Source of the DNA: Wenyingzhuangia heitensis
Lineage (GTDB): Bacteria; Bacteroidota; Bacteroidia; Flavobacteriales; Flavobacteriaceae
Length of the DNA: 64,000 nucleotides
Assembly: GCF_011762155.1 (NCBI RefSeq)
Contig: NZ_JAASQL010000004.1
Span: 186,001-250,000 of the forward strand
Direction: 5' to 3'
Shown: positions 36,078 through 45,519 of the stretch, piece by piece
Layout: the number at the start of each line of letters is the position of its first letter
How positions within the stretch are numbered: the first letter of the stretch is position 1
The notes under the pieces: model-generated
Told to the model about the DNA's origin: nothing
Database searches by the model: none
The model's input: the letters and a program-made list of their open reading frames with translations, nothing else
Made by a program: the position numbers and the translations under genes

Positions 36078-36728
36078 TCAAGCCAAATAGTTGATGATCT
36101 TATGTTGAATTGTAGTGCTTTTTGTTAAAATCATAGCGTGTGTTCCTCCGTTTATAAGAGTCACATTTTTAATGTTTTTAACAGGAAGGACAAAATCTTT
36201 TGTTCCGTGTAAGTGCAATGTGTTTATAGGTTGATTTTGTTTCCAGGTTACAAAAGATTGTATTGCCCATTGTGTATACGTTTTATTCCTTAATGAAAGG
36301 TAATATCGATAAGAATCTAAAGTTCTTTTTAGTTTTTTAGTTGCAAAACGATACATTATTTTTTCTGTCAAATTGATAAAGGAAACAGGATATATTTTGT
36401 AAAGTTTGGTTTTTCTTACAAATTTTAAAAAAGGAGTTACTTCATCTTGATGTTTGATACTAGAAACTAGAACAACTTTAGAACCTTTAAAGTGTTTGGT
36501 TAATTCCTGAGCTATAATTCCACCAAAAGAAACTCCCACAAAAATAGGATTGGGTTCTTTAACAAAAGTAGAAAGCCGAGTTGTATAACTTGCTATAGAT
36601 TCGTTTTTGTGTAAAGGTTGTATCCAATCTAGTAAATGGATTTCAAACAAATGCTTCGGTAATTTTATGCGTTCAAATATTTTTGAACTGGCCGAGGTTC
36701 CTGGTATAAAATAAAGATGTTTTTTCAA
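36078..36728 (-). CDS. alpha/beta hydrolase
   Basis: 216 residues. TTG start at 36728 (no ATG is available before the conserved YFIPGTSASS strand); the gap to the mtaB stop is 7 nt. Seen: oxyanion-type HLYFIPGT, nucleophile elbow GVSFGGI with the catalytic Ser near residue 84, HLHGTKDFVLPV with the Asp, and NGGTHAMI with the His. Probably an esterase or thioesterase; substrate unknown. Co-directional with mtaB and likely co-transcribed. Confidence 0.75.
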   Translation of the reverse strand: MKKHLYFIPGTSASSKIFERIKLPKHLFEIHLLDWIQPLHKNESIASYTTRLSTFVKEPNPIFVGVSFGGIIAQELTKHFKGSKVVLVSSIKHQDEVTPFLKFVRKTKLYKIYPVSFINLTEKIMYRFATKKLKRTLDSYRYYLSLRNKTYTQWAIQSFVTWKQNQPINTLHLHGTKDFVLPVKNIKNVTLINGGTHAMILTKSTTIQHKIINYLA

Positions 36729-36735
36729 GTGAGTC

Positions 36736-38094
36736 TTAAATCAATTCACTCAAATTTACATTTTTTTCTGTAGGTTGGTTTACCCAATCAAAACGAACAG
36801 AACCATCTTCATCAATTGTGGTTAAGGTTATTTTGTGTAACTCGTTTACCAAATTAGGGTTCCATGGAGTTTTTACTTTTACATAATTTTCTGTAAAACC
36901 GTGAATGTATCCTTCTTTGTTTTCGCTTTCAAATAAAACGGTATGTGTTGTTCCTAACTGACTTTCGTAAAAAGCTCTACGTTTTTTAACAGACAAACCA
37001 CGCAACATTTTACTACGTTTGGCTCTTACGTTTTTAGGTACAACACCTTCCATACTTGCAGCCTCAGTATTGTCACGTTCAGAATACGTAAACACGTGTA
37101 AATAAGAAATATTTAACTCGCTTAAAAATTTATAAGTTTCTAAGAAAATTTCATCAGTCTCTCCAGGAAAACCAACAATAACATCTACCCCAATACAAGC
37201 ATTGGGCATTGTTTTTTTAATATGATTGACTCTGTTTACATACAAATCACTCATATAACGACGTTTCATCTTTTTTAGAATCTGATCGCTACCACTTTGT
37301 AGTGGAATGTGAAAATGGGGAACAAAACTATTAGAGGTACTTACAAATTCAATGGTTTCGTCTTTTAATAAGTTAGGTTCTATAGAAGATATTCTTAATC
37401 TATGAATTCCATCAACCTTGTCTAAAGCTTGCACCAATTCGTAAAAAGTATGTTCGTGTTTTTTGTTTCCAAACTCCCCTTTACCGTAATCACCAATATT
37501 TACTCCTGTAAGTACAATTTCTTTAATGCCTCTTTCCGATATTTCTTTGGCATTTTTTAACACGTTTTCCAAAGTATCGCTTCTAGAAATTCCACGAGCT
37601 AAAGGAATGGTGCAATAGGTGCATTTGTAATCGCATCCATCTTGCACTTTTAAAAACGCACGTGTTCTGTCTCCAATAGAGTAAGAACCTACATAAAAAT
37701 CGGCCTCTTCAATTTCGCAAGAATGTACTTCTCCTAAATCGTTTTTAGACAAATCGTTTATGTAATCTGTAACCTTAAATTTTTCGGTAGCACCTAAAAC
37801 TAAATCAACACCGTTAACGGCAGCCAATTCTTCGGGTTTTAATTGTGCATAACATCCCACAGCAATTAAAAAAGCATTGTCATTTTTTTTCAATGCATTT
37901 TTTACAATGGTTTTAAAACGTTTGTCTGCATTGTCTGTTACAGAACAAGTGTTAATCACATAAATATCAGCCTGTTCCTCAAAATCCACACGGGTAAAAC
38001 CTTCATCTTGAAAGTTACGAGCAATGGTAGAAGTTTCAGAAAAATTAAGTTTACACCCTAATGTGTAAAAAGCTACTTTTTTTTGCGCACTCAT
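36736..38094 (-). CDS. mtaB: tRNA t6A37 methylthiotransferase
   Basis: 452 residues from ATG 38094; a GTG seven codons upstream is possible. It converts t6A37 to ms2t6A37. Seen: N-terminal [4Fe-4S] domain FYTLGCKLNFSET, INTCSVT, VGCYAQ; radical SAM motif GCDYKCTYCTIP (CxxxCxxC, about residues 148-155); SGSDQILKKMKRRY; and a C-terminal TRAM domain. Its substrate t6A needs a Sua5/YrdC-type enzyme; a YciO-like relative lies at 41878. Confidence 0.93.
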   Translation of the reverse strand: MSAQKKVAFYTLGCKLNFSETSTIARNFQDEGFTRVDFEEQADIYVINTCSVTDNADKRFKTIVKNALKKNDNAFLIAVGCYAQLKPEELAAVNGVDLVLGATEKFKVTDYINDLSKNDLGEVHSCEIEEADFYVGSYSIGDRTRAFLKVQDGCDYKCTYCTIPLARGISRSDTLENVLKNAKEISERGIKEIVLTGVNIGDYGKGEFGNKKHEHTFYELVQALDKVDGIHRLRISSIEPNLLKDETIEFVSTSNSFVPHFHIPLQSGSDQILKKMKRRYMSDLYVNRVNHIKKTMPNACIGVDVIVGFPGETDEIFLETYKFLSELNISYLHVFTYSERDNTEAASMEGVVPKNVRAKRSKMLRGLSVKKRRAFYESQLGTTHTVLFESENKEGYIHGFTENYVKVKTPWNPNLVNELHKITLTTIDEDGSVRFDWVNQPTEKNVNLSELI

Positions 38095-38211
38095 TCTTGT
38101 AAATTTACGGGGCACAAAGGTAGGGTTTTTTAACGATATGTACTTGTTTAAGAGGGTTTGATTTTTGTGGTTTTAAAATTGTAATAAATTCATTTGTAGT
38201 AAATTAACCCA

Positions 38212-39807
38212 ATGATAAAAAATATACTTTCTTTTTTGTGTTTGCTTTTGGTATTGATAGCTTGTAAAGATAAAACGAGTAAATACAAGACTTCTCAAGT
38301 TTTTAGATACAACGAAAAGGACAATATTACCACTCTAGATCCTGCGTTTGCAAAAAATGAACCTATTGTTTGGGCAACCAACCAGCTATACAATGGTTTG
38401 GTTTCTTTTGACGATCAATTAAATGTAGTACCTAGTATTGCCAAAAAATGGGACATTTCTGAGGATAACAAAACGTATAATTTTACGTTAAGAGACGATG
38501 TTTACTTTCATAAAAATGTAGTGTTTGGTAAAGATAATACCAGAACGGTTACCGCTCATGATTTTGAATATAGCATAGGTCGTTTGTTAGATCCTAAAGT
38601 AGCTTCTTCGGGTAGGTGGGTAATGCAAAATGTTAAGAGTTTTAAAGCGGTAAATGATTCTGTTTTTAGAATGGAATTACATAAGGAATTTCCTCCGTTT
38701 TTAGGTTTGTTATCTATGCAGTATTGTTCTGTAGTACCCAAAGAAGCTGTTGAGTTTTATGGAACAGATTTTAGATCTAATCCTGTGGGAACAGGACCTT
38801 TTCAGTTTAAACTGTGGGTAGAAAATACCAAATTAGTATTTCGTAAAAATCCACTGTATTTTGAAAAAGATAAAAAAGGAAAACAACTTCCATATTTAGA
38901 AGCGATTGCTGTCACTTTTTATGCAGATAAACAAACAGAGTTTTTACAATTTATCCAAGGTAATTGCGATGTTTTGTATGATTTACATACGTCTTATAAA
39001 GATGAATTGTTATCGCCTACAGGAGAATTATTGCCTACGTATAAAAATAAATTGGCTATAGACAAAGCACCTTATTTAATTGTAGAATACATTGCCTTTT
39101 TAATGGATGGTCAAATAGTAGATAATCATCCAAAAATAAGAAAAGCGATTAGTTGTGGTTTTGATAGAGCTAAAATGTTACGTTATTTAAGAAACAATAT
39201 AGGAACACCAGCAACAGGTTTTATTCCCAAAGGATTGCCATCTCATTACCAAGGAGAACGAAATATGTATCAACCTAAAAAAGCAAAAGAGCTGATAGAT
39301 TTGTACAAAAAAGAAACAGGAGATGTAAACCCAACTATAAAAATAACCACGGTCTCTAGTTATACAGATTTGTTTGAATTTATTCAGAGAGAATTACAAG
39401 GAATAGGACTTACCGTAAAATTAGAAGTATTGCCATCGCCGGTATTAAGACAATTAAAAGCAAACGGAAAACTGCCTACGTTTAGAGTAGGTTGGATTGC
39501 AGATTATCCAGATGGAGAAAATTTTCTTTCACTTTTTTATAGTAAAAATTTTGCTCCACAAGGTCCTAATTATACACATTATAGCAATCCTGTTTTTGAT
39601 GCTTTGTATGAAAATTCTTTGTCTATTACTGATAAAAGAGAAAGAATAAAGGTATATCAAAAAATGGATAGTATTATAATGGCTGACATTCCTGTAGTTC
39701 CTTTGTTTTATGATGAAATAGTAAGATTTAAACACAACAACGTAAAAGGATTGACAACCAATGCGACCAATCTTTTAGATTTAAAATACGTTTACAAAAC
39801 AGAATAA
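38212..39807 (+). CDS. peptide ABC transporter substrate-binding lipoprotein
   Basis: 531 residues. Lipobox LIAC (cysteine at about 18). SBP family 5 fold (DppA/OppA/NikA): ITTLDPAFAKNEPIVWATNQLYNGL, WDISEDNKTYNFTLRDDVYFHK, NPVGTGPFQF, GFDRAKMLRYL and a conserved late LFYSKNFAP. It would bind di/oligopeptides in the periplasm. No dpp permease genes are next to it; instead csaA starts 2 nt after its stop. Confidence 0.88.
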   Translation: MIKNILSFLCLLLVLIACKDKTSKYKTSQVFRYNEKDNITTLDPAFAKNEPIVWATNQLYNGLVSFDDQLNVVPSIAKKWDISEDNKTYNFTLRDDVYFHKNVVFGKDNTRTVTAHDFEYSIGRLLDPKVASSGRWVMQNVKSFKAVNDSVFRMELHKEFPPFLGLLSMQYCSVVPKEAVEFYGTDFRSNPVGTGPFQFKLWVENTKLVFRKNPLYFEKDKKGKQLPYLEAIAVTFYADKQTEFLQFIQGNCDVLYDLHTSYKDELLSPTGELLPTYKNKLAIDKAPYLIVEYIAFLMDGQIVDNHPKIRKAISCGFDRAKMLRYLRNNIGTPATGFIPKGLPSHYQGERNMYQPKKAKELIDLYKKETGDVNPTIKITTVSSYTDLFEFIQRELQGIGLTVKLEVLPSPVLRQLKANGKLPTFRVGWIADYPDGENFLSLFYSKNFAPQGPNYTHYSNPVFDALYENSLSITDKRERIKVYQKMDSIIMADIPVVPLFYDEIVRFKHNNVKGLTTNATNLLDLKYVYKTE

Positions 39808-39809
39808 AA

Positions 39810-40145
39810 ATGGATGAAATAACCTGGGGAGATTTTTCTAAAATAGACATGAGAATAGGAACAATTATAAGTGCTGAGGTTTTTAAAGAAGCTAGAAATC
39901 CTGCTTACAAATTAATTGTAGATTTTGGAGTGTTGGGACATAGAAAAACATCGGCACAAATAACAGAATTATATAAAGCGGAAGAATTAATAGGCAAACA
40001 AGTAGTAGCAGTGGTAAATTTTCCACCCAAACAAATAGCGAATATAATGAGTGAATGTTTAATTCTAGGAGGCATAGAAAATCCTGGAGAAGTGGTTCTG
40101 TTACAGCCTGAAAGAGCGATGGAAAACGGAACCAAAATAGCCTAG
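39810..40145 (+). CDS. csaA: CsaA-type tRNA-binding domain protein
   Basis: 111 residues, one OB-fold tRNA-binding domain of the MetRS-C/Arc1p type: DFSKIDMRIGTIISAE, YKLIVDFGVLGHRKTSAQI, VVAVVNFPPKQIANIMSECLILGG. In Bacillus CsaA has chaperone-like, export-related activity. Only 2 nt separate it from the upstream gene, so translationally coupled. Confidence 0.9.
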   Translation: MDEITWGDFSKIDMRIGTIISAEVFKEARNPAYKLIVDFGVLGHRKTSAQITELYKAEELIGKQVVAVVNFPPKQIANIMSECLILGGIENPGEVVLLQPERAMENGTKIA

Positions 40146-40220
40146 TTTTTATTTTTAATTTAACCAAAATTTAAGAAATACTTCTTTCGATAAGTTGGTT
40201 CATCTGCATGTGTAAGTTTG

Positions 40221-40228
40221 TATATTTG
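40221..40228 (+). promoter_or_regulatory. -7 box of the MATE gene
   Basis: TATATTTG, 23 nt before the ATG at 40252. Confidence 0.4.
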
Positions 40229-40251
40229 CGCAAATTTATTTAGAACCTTCC

Positions 40252-41604
40252 ATGAATTTAAAGCAATACACATCAGAATTTAAAACGAATATAACTATAG
40301 CTTTTCCTGTAATGTTAGGACAGTTAGGAAATGTATTGGTGGGTTTTGCAGATAATATTATGGTAGGAGAATTGGGGGCACCTGCTTTGGCAGCAGTGTC
40401 TTTAGCCAACTCAGTGTTTTTTATTTTAATGGGATTAGGTCTTGGTTTTTCTTTTGCTATTACTCCTTTAATAGCCGAATCTGACAGTGCTAAAAATTAT
40501 TTAGACGGAAAAAAAAATTACCAACACGGAGTGGTGTTACTTACTATTATAGGAATTGTATTGGCAGCAGTTTTATTATTAATTCAGCCTGTACTTTCTC
40601 TCATAGATCAACCTGTAGAGGTGGTGGAGTTAGCATTGCCTTATTATCAAATTATAGCGTATTCTATGGTGCCATTGCTAATTTTTCAAGCCATAAAACA
40701 ATTTACGGATGGGTTGAGCCAGACCAAATATGCTATGATTGCTATTTTGGGAGCTAACAGTATTAATATACTTTTAAACTATATGTTAATTTACGGAAAG
40801 TTAGGAGCTCCTATGTTGGGAATAAATGGTGCTGCTTATGGAACGTTGGTTTCGCGTATTTTAATGATTTTTGTACTATTATATTTTATCAAAAAAAGAA
40901 AAGAATTTGAACCATACAACATGGCGGTTTCTTGGTTTGTAATAGAGAAAGAACGAGTGTTAAAAATTGTAAAATTAGGATATCCTGCGGCTTTGCAAAT
41001 GTTTTTCGAAATTGGGATTTTTGCATCGGGAGTTTTGTTAGCAGGTATGTTGGGAACTCAAGAACAGGCAGCCAATCAAATAGCGTTAAACTTGTCTACC
41101 ATGACATTTATGATTGCTACCGGAATGGGAGTTACGGCAACCATTAGAGTAGGAAATCAAAAAGGATTAAAAGATTATAGCAACCTAAAAAGAATTGCTA
41201 TTTCTACTATTTTGTTAATGATTATTATAGCAATTATAGCTGCGATTAGCTTTATGAGTTTAAGAACGTATTTACCGTGGATTTATATTGATGATAGAGA
41301 AGTGGTGGAAATTGCAGCCAAATTATTAATTATAGCAGGATTATTTCAAATATCAGACGGAATACAAGTGGTGGTTTTAGGAGCATTAAGAGGTTTGCAA
41401 GATATGATTATACCAATGTGGATGGTTTTTATTTCTTATTGGGTCATTGGTTTTCCGGTGTGTTATTATTTAGGAATTTTAACAGATTTAGGAACCTTTG
41501 GTATTTGGATTGGTTTGTTGGTAGGATTAACTGTTTCATCGATATTATTGTATATAAGGTTTCAACATCTAACAAAAAGATTACTTTTGTCAGAAAATAA
41601 ATAA
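40252..41604 (+). CDS. MATE-family efflux transporter
   Basis: 450 residues with twelve membrane segments in two similar halves. Seen: AFPVMLGQLGNVLVGFADNIMVGELG, the second-half analogue around GYPAALQMFFEIGIFASG, and ATGMGVTATIRVGNQ. It exports cationic drugs or metabolites with Na+ or H+. Substrate unknown. Ten nucleotides before the next small gene, so probably one transcript through 42498. Confidence 0.9.
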   Translation: MNLKQYTSEFKTNITIAFPVMLGQLGNVLVGFADNIMVGELGAPALAAVSLANSVFFILMGLGLGFSFAITPLIAESDSAKNYLDGKKNYQHGVVLLTIIGIVLAAVLLLIQPVLSLIDQPVEVVELALPYYQIIAYSMVPLLIFQAIKQFTDGLSQTKYAMIAILGANSINILLNYMLIYGKLGAPMLGINGAAYGTLVSRILMIFVLLYFIKKRKEFEPYNMAVSWFVIEKERVLKIVKLGYPAALQMFFEIGIFASGVLLAGMLGTQEQAANQIALNLSTMTFMIATGMGVTATIRVGNQKGLKDYSNLKRIAISTILLMIIIAIIAAISFMSLRTYLPWIYIDDREVVEIAAKLLIIAGLFQISDGIQVVVLGALRGLQDMIIPMWMVFISYWVIGFPVCYYLGILTDLGTFGIWIGLLVGLTVSSILLYIRFQHLTKRLLLSENK

Positions 41605-41614
41605 AATCAAAAAC

Positions 41615-41842
41615 ATGGAATTACCTAGGTTTTTACTTGCAGATAACACAACTTGTGATGAGGATATTTTTGTGATTCACACAGACTTTCCAAGATTTAT
41701 CATTAACTTAAAGGATGATGAGATTGAATTGTGGGACGATTTAGAAGGATCGGACGAAGAAGAGCTGTCTACACAGGTAGCACAATATATAGAAGAGGCA
41801 TCTGCTTTTTATGATGAGGAAATGGAAAAATATGCTTCGTAA
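41615..41842 (+). CDS. small acidic conserved protein
   Basis: 75 residues, strongly acidic (many DDE/EE runs: FIINLKDDEIELWDDLEGSDEEE). No signal peptide, no domain that I recognise. It sits between the MATE gene (10 nt) and the YciO-like gene (35 nt), same strand; its neighbourhood, length and good codon pattern support a real gene. Confidence 0.75.
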   Translation: MELPRFLLADNTTCDEDIFVIHTDFPRFIINLKDDEIELWDDLEGSDEEELSTQVAQYIEEASAFYDEEMEKYAS

Positions 41843-41877
41843 ATTTACTTTATCAGTAATAAATTAAGGATTATACA

Positions 41878-42498
41878 ATGGCTAAACTTGTAAAAATATA
41901 TCCAGAAAACCCTAACGAAAAAGAGATTCTTAAAATTGTTGAGGTGCTTAAAAATGGAGGTGTTATCATCTATCCATCGGATACGGTATATGCTTTGGGG
42001 TGCGATATTACCAACTACAAGGCAGTAGAAAGAGTTGCGAAAATTAAAAATATAAAGTTAGAAAAAAACACATTTTCTATTGTTTGCAACGATTTAAGTC
42101 ACTTGTCTGATTACGTAAAACCAATAGATACAAGTACTTTTAAAATATTAAAACGCGCATTGCCAGGTCCATATACATTTGTATTACCTGCTATAAATAA
42201 CATGCCCAAAGCGTTTAAAAAACGTAAAACAGTAGGAATTAGAGTTCCAGATAATAGCATTACTAGAACTATTATAGAGCTGTTAGGGAATCCTTTAGTG
42301 TCTTCTTCTATTTATGATGAGGACGAAGTAATTGAATATACTACGGATCCTGAATTAATTCACGAAAAGTGGGATGATATTGTAGATTTGGTGATTGATG
42401 GTGGTTATGGAGATAATGTAGCTTCTACAGTAATAGATTTAAGTGATGGTGAGCCTCTGGTACTTAGAGAGGGAAAAGGAAGTTTAGATGTATTATAA
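41878..42498 (+). CDS. Sua5/YciO/YrdC-family protein, YciO type
   Basis: 206 residues. YrdC fold: IIYPSDTVYALGCDI at residues about 24-38, PGPYTFVLPA, KRKTVGIRVPDN and LVLREGKGSLDVL. The nucleotide-site signature reads VSSSIY rather than the S(A/T)N of true threonylcarbamoyl-AMP synthases, and the KxR-P segment is KLEKNTFS, so the YciO branch is more likely than a full t6A synthase. Ends with its own terminator. Confidence 0.85.
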   Translation: MAKLVKIYPENPNEKEILKIVEVLKNGGVIIYPSDTVYALGCDITNYKAVERVAKIKNIKLEKNTFSIVCNDLSHLSDYVKPIDTSTFKILKRALPGPYTFVLPAINNMPKAFKKRKTVGIRVPDNSITRTIIELLGNPLVSSSIYDEDEVIEYTTDPELIHEKWDDIVDLVIDGGYGDNVASTVIDLSDGEPLVLREGKGSLDVL

Positions 42499-42520
42499 CT
42501 AGATTAGAATTATAAAAACA

Positions 42521-42550
42521 AAAAAGCAGCTCTTTAAGAGCTGCTTTTTT
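42521..42550 (+). terminator. terminator after the YciO-like gene
   Basis: AGCAGCTCTT / AAGAGCTGCT perfect stem followed by six T. Confidence 0.85.
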
Positions 42551-42631
42551 GTTTTTATAGAATTTAAAACCTTAATAACGCAACCAATTGTATATAATAG
42601 ACTCTATGTAATAGAACTAAAAAGTTAAGTT

Positions 42632-43918
42632 ATGAAAAAAATATTACCGTTTTTATTACTATTTGTTTTTATAGGGTGTGTTAAAGAAGAGGAGAACAAT
42701 TGTCCTGAGTACAATTACTCATCATCAAGTTATTATTTAGATCCATCTATTTACTCAGAATATACTCCTATAGAAATATCGGTAGACAATATGGGAGATT
42801 TAATCACTTTTGAAGAGCCATTTGAAGTTGAAAAATCGGGAAAAATTTATATAAAGGACAATTTGTTAATCGTACAAGAACAGGAAAAAGGATATCATTT
42901 TTATGACAATTCAAATCCAGAAAATCCTATTCAGACAAAATTTTTAAGAATAGAAAACACGACTGATATAGCAATAAGAGACAATTCTTTTTACATAAGT
43001 CACTATAATGATTTGGTTACGTTAAACATAAATTTAATAGACTTTACATTTACAGAAACAGGAAGAGAAAAAGAGGTGTTGACCAATTACTATGCGTACT
43101 ATAAAATTTCTCCAGATGGATATTATTTTACGTCATCTGAAGGGAAAGTAATTACAGGTTTTATCAAAAAGGAAAATTTTGAAAGACCAGATTTTCCAAC
43201 CTTTATGTATTCTGATTGTTATGAATACTCTGTAGTTTCTGATGGAGGAAATAAATTTGATGGGCAAGGAGGTTCATTATCTACATTTACATTAAAAGGA
43301 GATTATTTATATACGGTAGATTATAACAAATTAAACTCTTTTTTAATAGAAGGAGCCAATCAAAAAAATCCAGCTTTTGTGGGAGCAATAAATGTGGGTT
43401 TTGGAATAGAAACTTTATCTAGTTTTGGCGATAATTTATTTATAGGTAGTACAAGTGCCATGTATATTTATGGATTACAAAATCCTGCAGTTCCAAATTT
43501 TAAATCAATTTCAAATCATTTTAGAGCGTGTGATCCTGTAATAGCTAATGAGCAAAATGCATTTGTAACCATACATGGTGGTTCTAGATGTGGAGGAGAT
43601 AGCAATCAATTAAAAGTATATAATATTACTGATGTGGAAAATCCAGTATTGTTGTTAGATAAAACATTGGTTGAGCCTAAAGGAATGGCTTTGTATGGTG
43701 ATTATCTTTTTGTAGCTGATACGGCTATTAGAATTTTTGACGTTTCGGATGTAGAAAATGGTAACGTTTCTTTTGTTCATAAAATAGATAGAAATGTAAA
43801 TGATTTAATTATTAGAGAAAATCATTTGTTTGCTATTGGGAACAATGGAGTTTATCAATATACTTTAGAAAATTCTACAGATTTAACCGTAAGTATGGTT
43901 AGTGAATTAGTTTTTTAG
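42632..43918 (+). CDS. LVIVD-type beta-propeller lipoprotein, probably surface exposed
   Basis: 428 residues. Lipobox FIGC with cysteine at about residue 14, followed directly by VKEEE. In Flavobacteriia an acidic K-(D/E)2-type stretch right after the lipid cysteine (LES) sends lipoproteins to the cell surface; this fits. The rest is a propeller of about 40-residue LVIVD-like blades: DNLLIVQEQEKGYHFYD, NLFIGSTSAMYIYGLQNP, DYLFVADTAIRIFDVSD, NHLFAIGNNGVYQY. Binding partner unknown. Single gene. Confidence 0.8.
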   Translation: MKKILPFLLLFVFIGCVKEEENNCPEYNYSSSSYYLDPSIYSEYTPIEISVDNMGDLITFEEPFEVEKSGKIYIKDNLLIVQEQEKGYHFYDNSNPENPIQTKFLRIENTTDIAIRDNSFYISHYNDLVTLNINLIDFTFTETGREKEVLTNYYAYYKISPDGYYFTSSEGKVITGFIKKENFERPDFPTFMYSDCYEYSVVSDGGNKFDGQGGSLSTFTLKGDYLYTVDYNKLNSFLIEGANQKNPAFVGAINVGFGIETLSSFGDNLFIGSTSAMYIYGLQNPAVPNFKSISNHFRACDPVIANEQNAFVTIHGGSRCGGDSNQLKVYNITDVENPVLLLDKTLVEPKGMALYGDYLFVADTAIRIFDVSDVENGNVSFVHKIDRNVNDLIIRENHLFAIGNNGVYQYTLENSTDLTVSMVSELVF

Positions 43919-44025
43919 TAATATTATAAACTGGTTTGAATAAAGTTTTAGAGAAGGGTAGTGATGAGGTTTTAAAAAAATGAAATAGTTTGGTTTTGTT
44001 TTTGCTATTAGATTAAAAAAAACTT

Positions 44026-44796
44026 TTGAAAAACGTACTATTATTAATTTTTGTGGTTTTATATACTACAAATAGTTTCTCCCAAAAAGACATAACTTTT
44101 TTAAAAGGTCTTGTTGTGAATGATACCATTGATGTTGGAAATGTTACCATTACCAATAAAAACTTAAAGGTAAGTACTACAAGTAATGAACTGGGTGTAT
44201 TTGAAATTCCTGTTAGGTTGAAAGATTCTATCTTAATTTCGGCAATTCATCTTAAAGACTTTTCTTTATTAATCAATCAAGAAATTTTAGATAAAAGAGG
44301 AATTGAAATAGCAGTAATAAGTGAAGTAAATAATATGGATGCAGTGGTACTTAATAATATTTTATCAAAATCTGCAACAAGTTTTAATGTAGGTCCTACT
44401 ACAAACCCTGATCTTTTTAGAATGCGGAAAGATGAACTAAGGCATTTGTCAAACACAGATCCTACAAGAAATTTTCAAGGAGTAAATATTATAGGAGGTA
44501 TTTCTGCAATCGCTAAATTGTTAAAAGGAAAAAATAAAGACAAAGAAATTCCTTTAACAATGTCGCAGAAATACCAAAGGTGGTTAAGTTTTAAACCTGC
44601 TTTTGTAAAAGAGTTTGGAATTACTTTTTTTACAGAGAGTTTAAAAATCCCCGAGAGTATTATAGATCAATTTTTGCTTTATTGTAAAACAAAAAAAGAT
44701 ATTGCTTCTATGTATTTTGAGGGTAATAAATTAGAGTTGATAGAGTTTTTGGTAAGACAAAGTAAAATATACAATGGACAGCATATAAAAGAGTAA
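44026..44796 (+). CDS. secreted carboxypeptidase-regulatory-like protein
   Basis: 256 residues; start is TTG at 44026 since no ATG precedes the signal peptide (about 1-19, SFSQ end). Residues 25-105 form a CarboxypepD_reg-like beta-sandwich: FLKGLVVNDTIDVGNVTITNKN... typical of outer-membrane-associated proteins. The rest (helical, FQGVNIIGGISAIAKLLKGKN) is unknown. Convergent with rluF, 2 nt apart. Confidence 0.72.
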   Translation: MKNVLLLIFVVLYTTNSFSQKDITFLKGLVVNDTIDVGNVTITNKNLKVSTTSNELGVFEIPVRLKDSILISAIHLKDFSLLINQEILDKRGIEIAVISEVNNMDAVVLNNILSKSATSFNVGPTTNPDLFRMRKDELRHLSNTDPTRNFQGVNIIGGISAIAKLLKGKNKDKEIPLTMSQKYQRWLSFKPAFVKEFGITFFTESLKIPESIIDQFLLYCKTKKDIASMYFEGNKLELIEFLVRQSKIYNGQHIKE

Positions 44797-44798
44797 TA

Positions 44799-45515
44799 TT
44801 ACTCAAAATGTTTTTTAGAATCAGAGGTCAATCTGTTTAGTTCTTCAAGCTCTACTTTAGTTAAATCTCTCCATTGTCCTACTGGCATGTCTAAAAATAT
44901 ATTCATAATTCTAATACGCTTTAGATAGGTAACATCATAATCAAGATATTCACACATACGTCTAATTTGTCTGTTTAAACCTTGTGTTAACGTTATTTTA
45001 AATTCAAAAGTGTTTACTTGTTCTAGCTTACATTTTTTGGTAACGGTACCTAAAATAGGAACTCCATTTCCCATTTTAGTTAAAAATTCCTGAGTAATAG
45101 GTTTGCGTACTCTTACCAAATATTCTTTTTGGTGATTATTGCTAGCTCTTAATATTTTGTTTACAATATCTCCATCACTTGTTAAAAAAATCAATCCTTC
45201 ACTAGGTTTGTCTAAACGTCCAATAGGAAAAATTCTTTTTGGGTGATTTATATAGTCAATAATGTTATTTTTTTCTCTTTCTTGGTCTGTAGTACAAACA
45301 ATTCCCACAGGTTTGTTAAAAGCAATATAAGTATGTGCTTCGGTAGGTGTAGAAACCATTTTTCCATCTACACAAACTTCATCACTGTCCGATATTTTAG
45401 TCCCCATTTCTGGTACTTTTCCGTTAATAGTAACTCTACCTTCGTCAATTAATTTGTCTGCACCTCTACGGGAGCAATAACCAATTTCGCTTAAATATTT
45501 ATTTATTCTTTTCAT
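44799..45515 (-). CDS. rluF: 23S rRNA pseudouridine synthase RluF-like
   Basis: 238 residues: S4 domain (residues 1-45, [21 protein letters not shown]), then the RsuA-family catalytic domain with the Asp in [20 protein letters not shown] and the [12 protein letters not shown] helix. It isomerises U2604 (RluF) in 23S rRNA; RluB/RluE specificity cannot be excluded but the ADK-type S4 and length fit RluF. Confidence 0.87.
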   Translation of the reverse strand: MKRINKYLSEIGYCSRRGADKLIDEGRVTINGKVPEMGTKISDSDEVCVDGKMVSTPTEAHTYIAFNKPVGIVCTTDQEREKNNIIDYINHPKRIFPIGRLDKPSEGLIFLTSDGDIVNKILRASNNHQKEYLVRVRKPITQEFLTKMGNGVPILGTVTKKCKLEQVNTFEFKITLTQGLNRQIRRMCEYLDYDVTYLKRIRIMNIFLDMPVGQWRDLTKVELEELNRLTSDSKKHFE

Positions 45516-45519
45516 ATGT

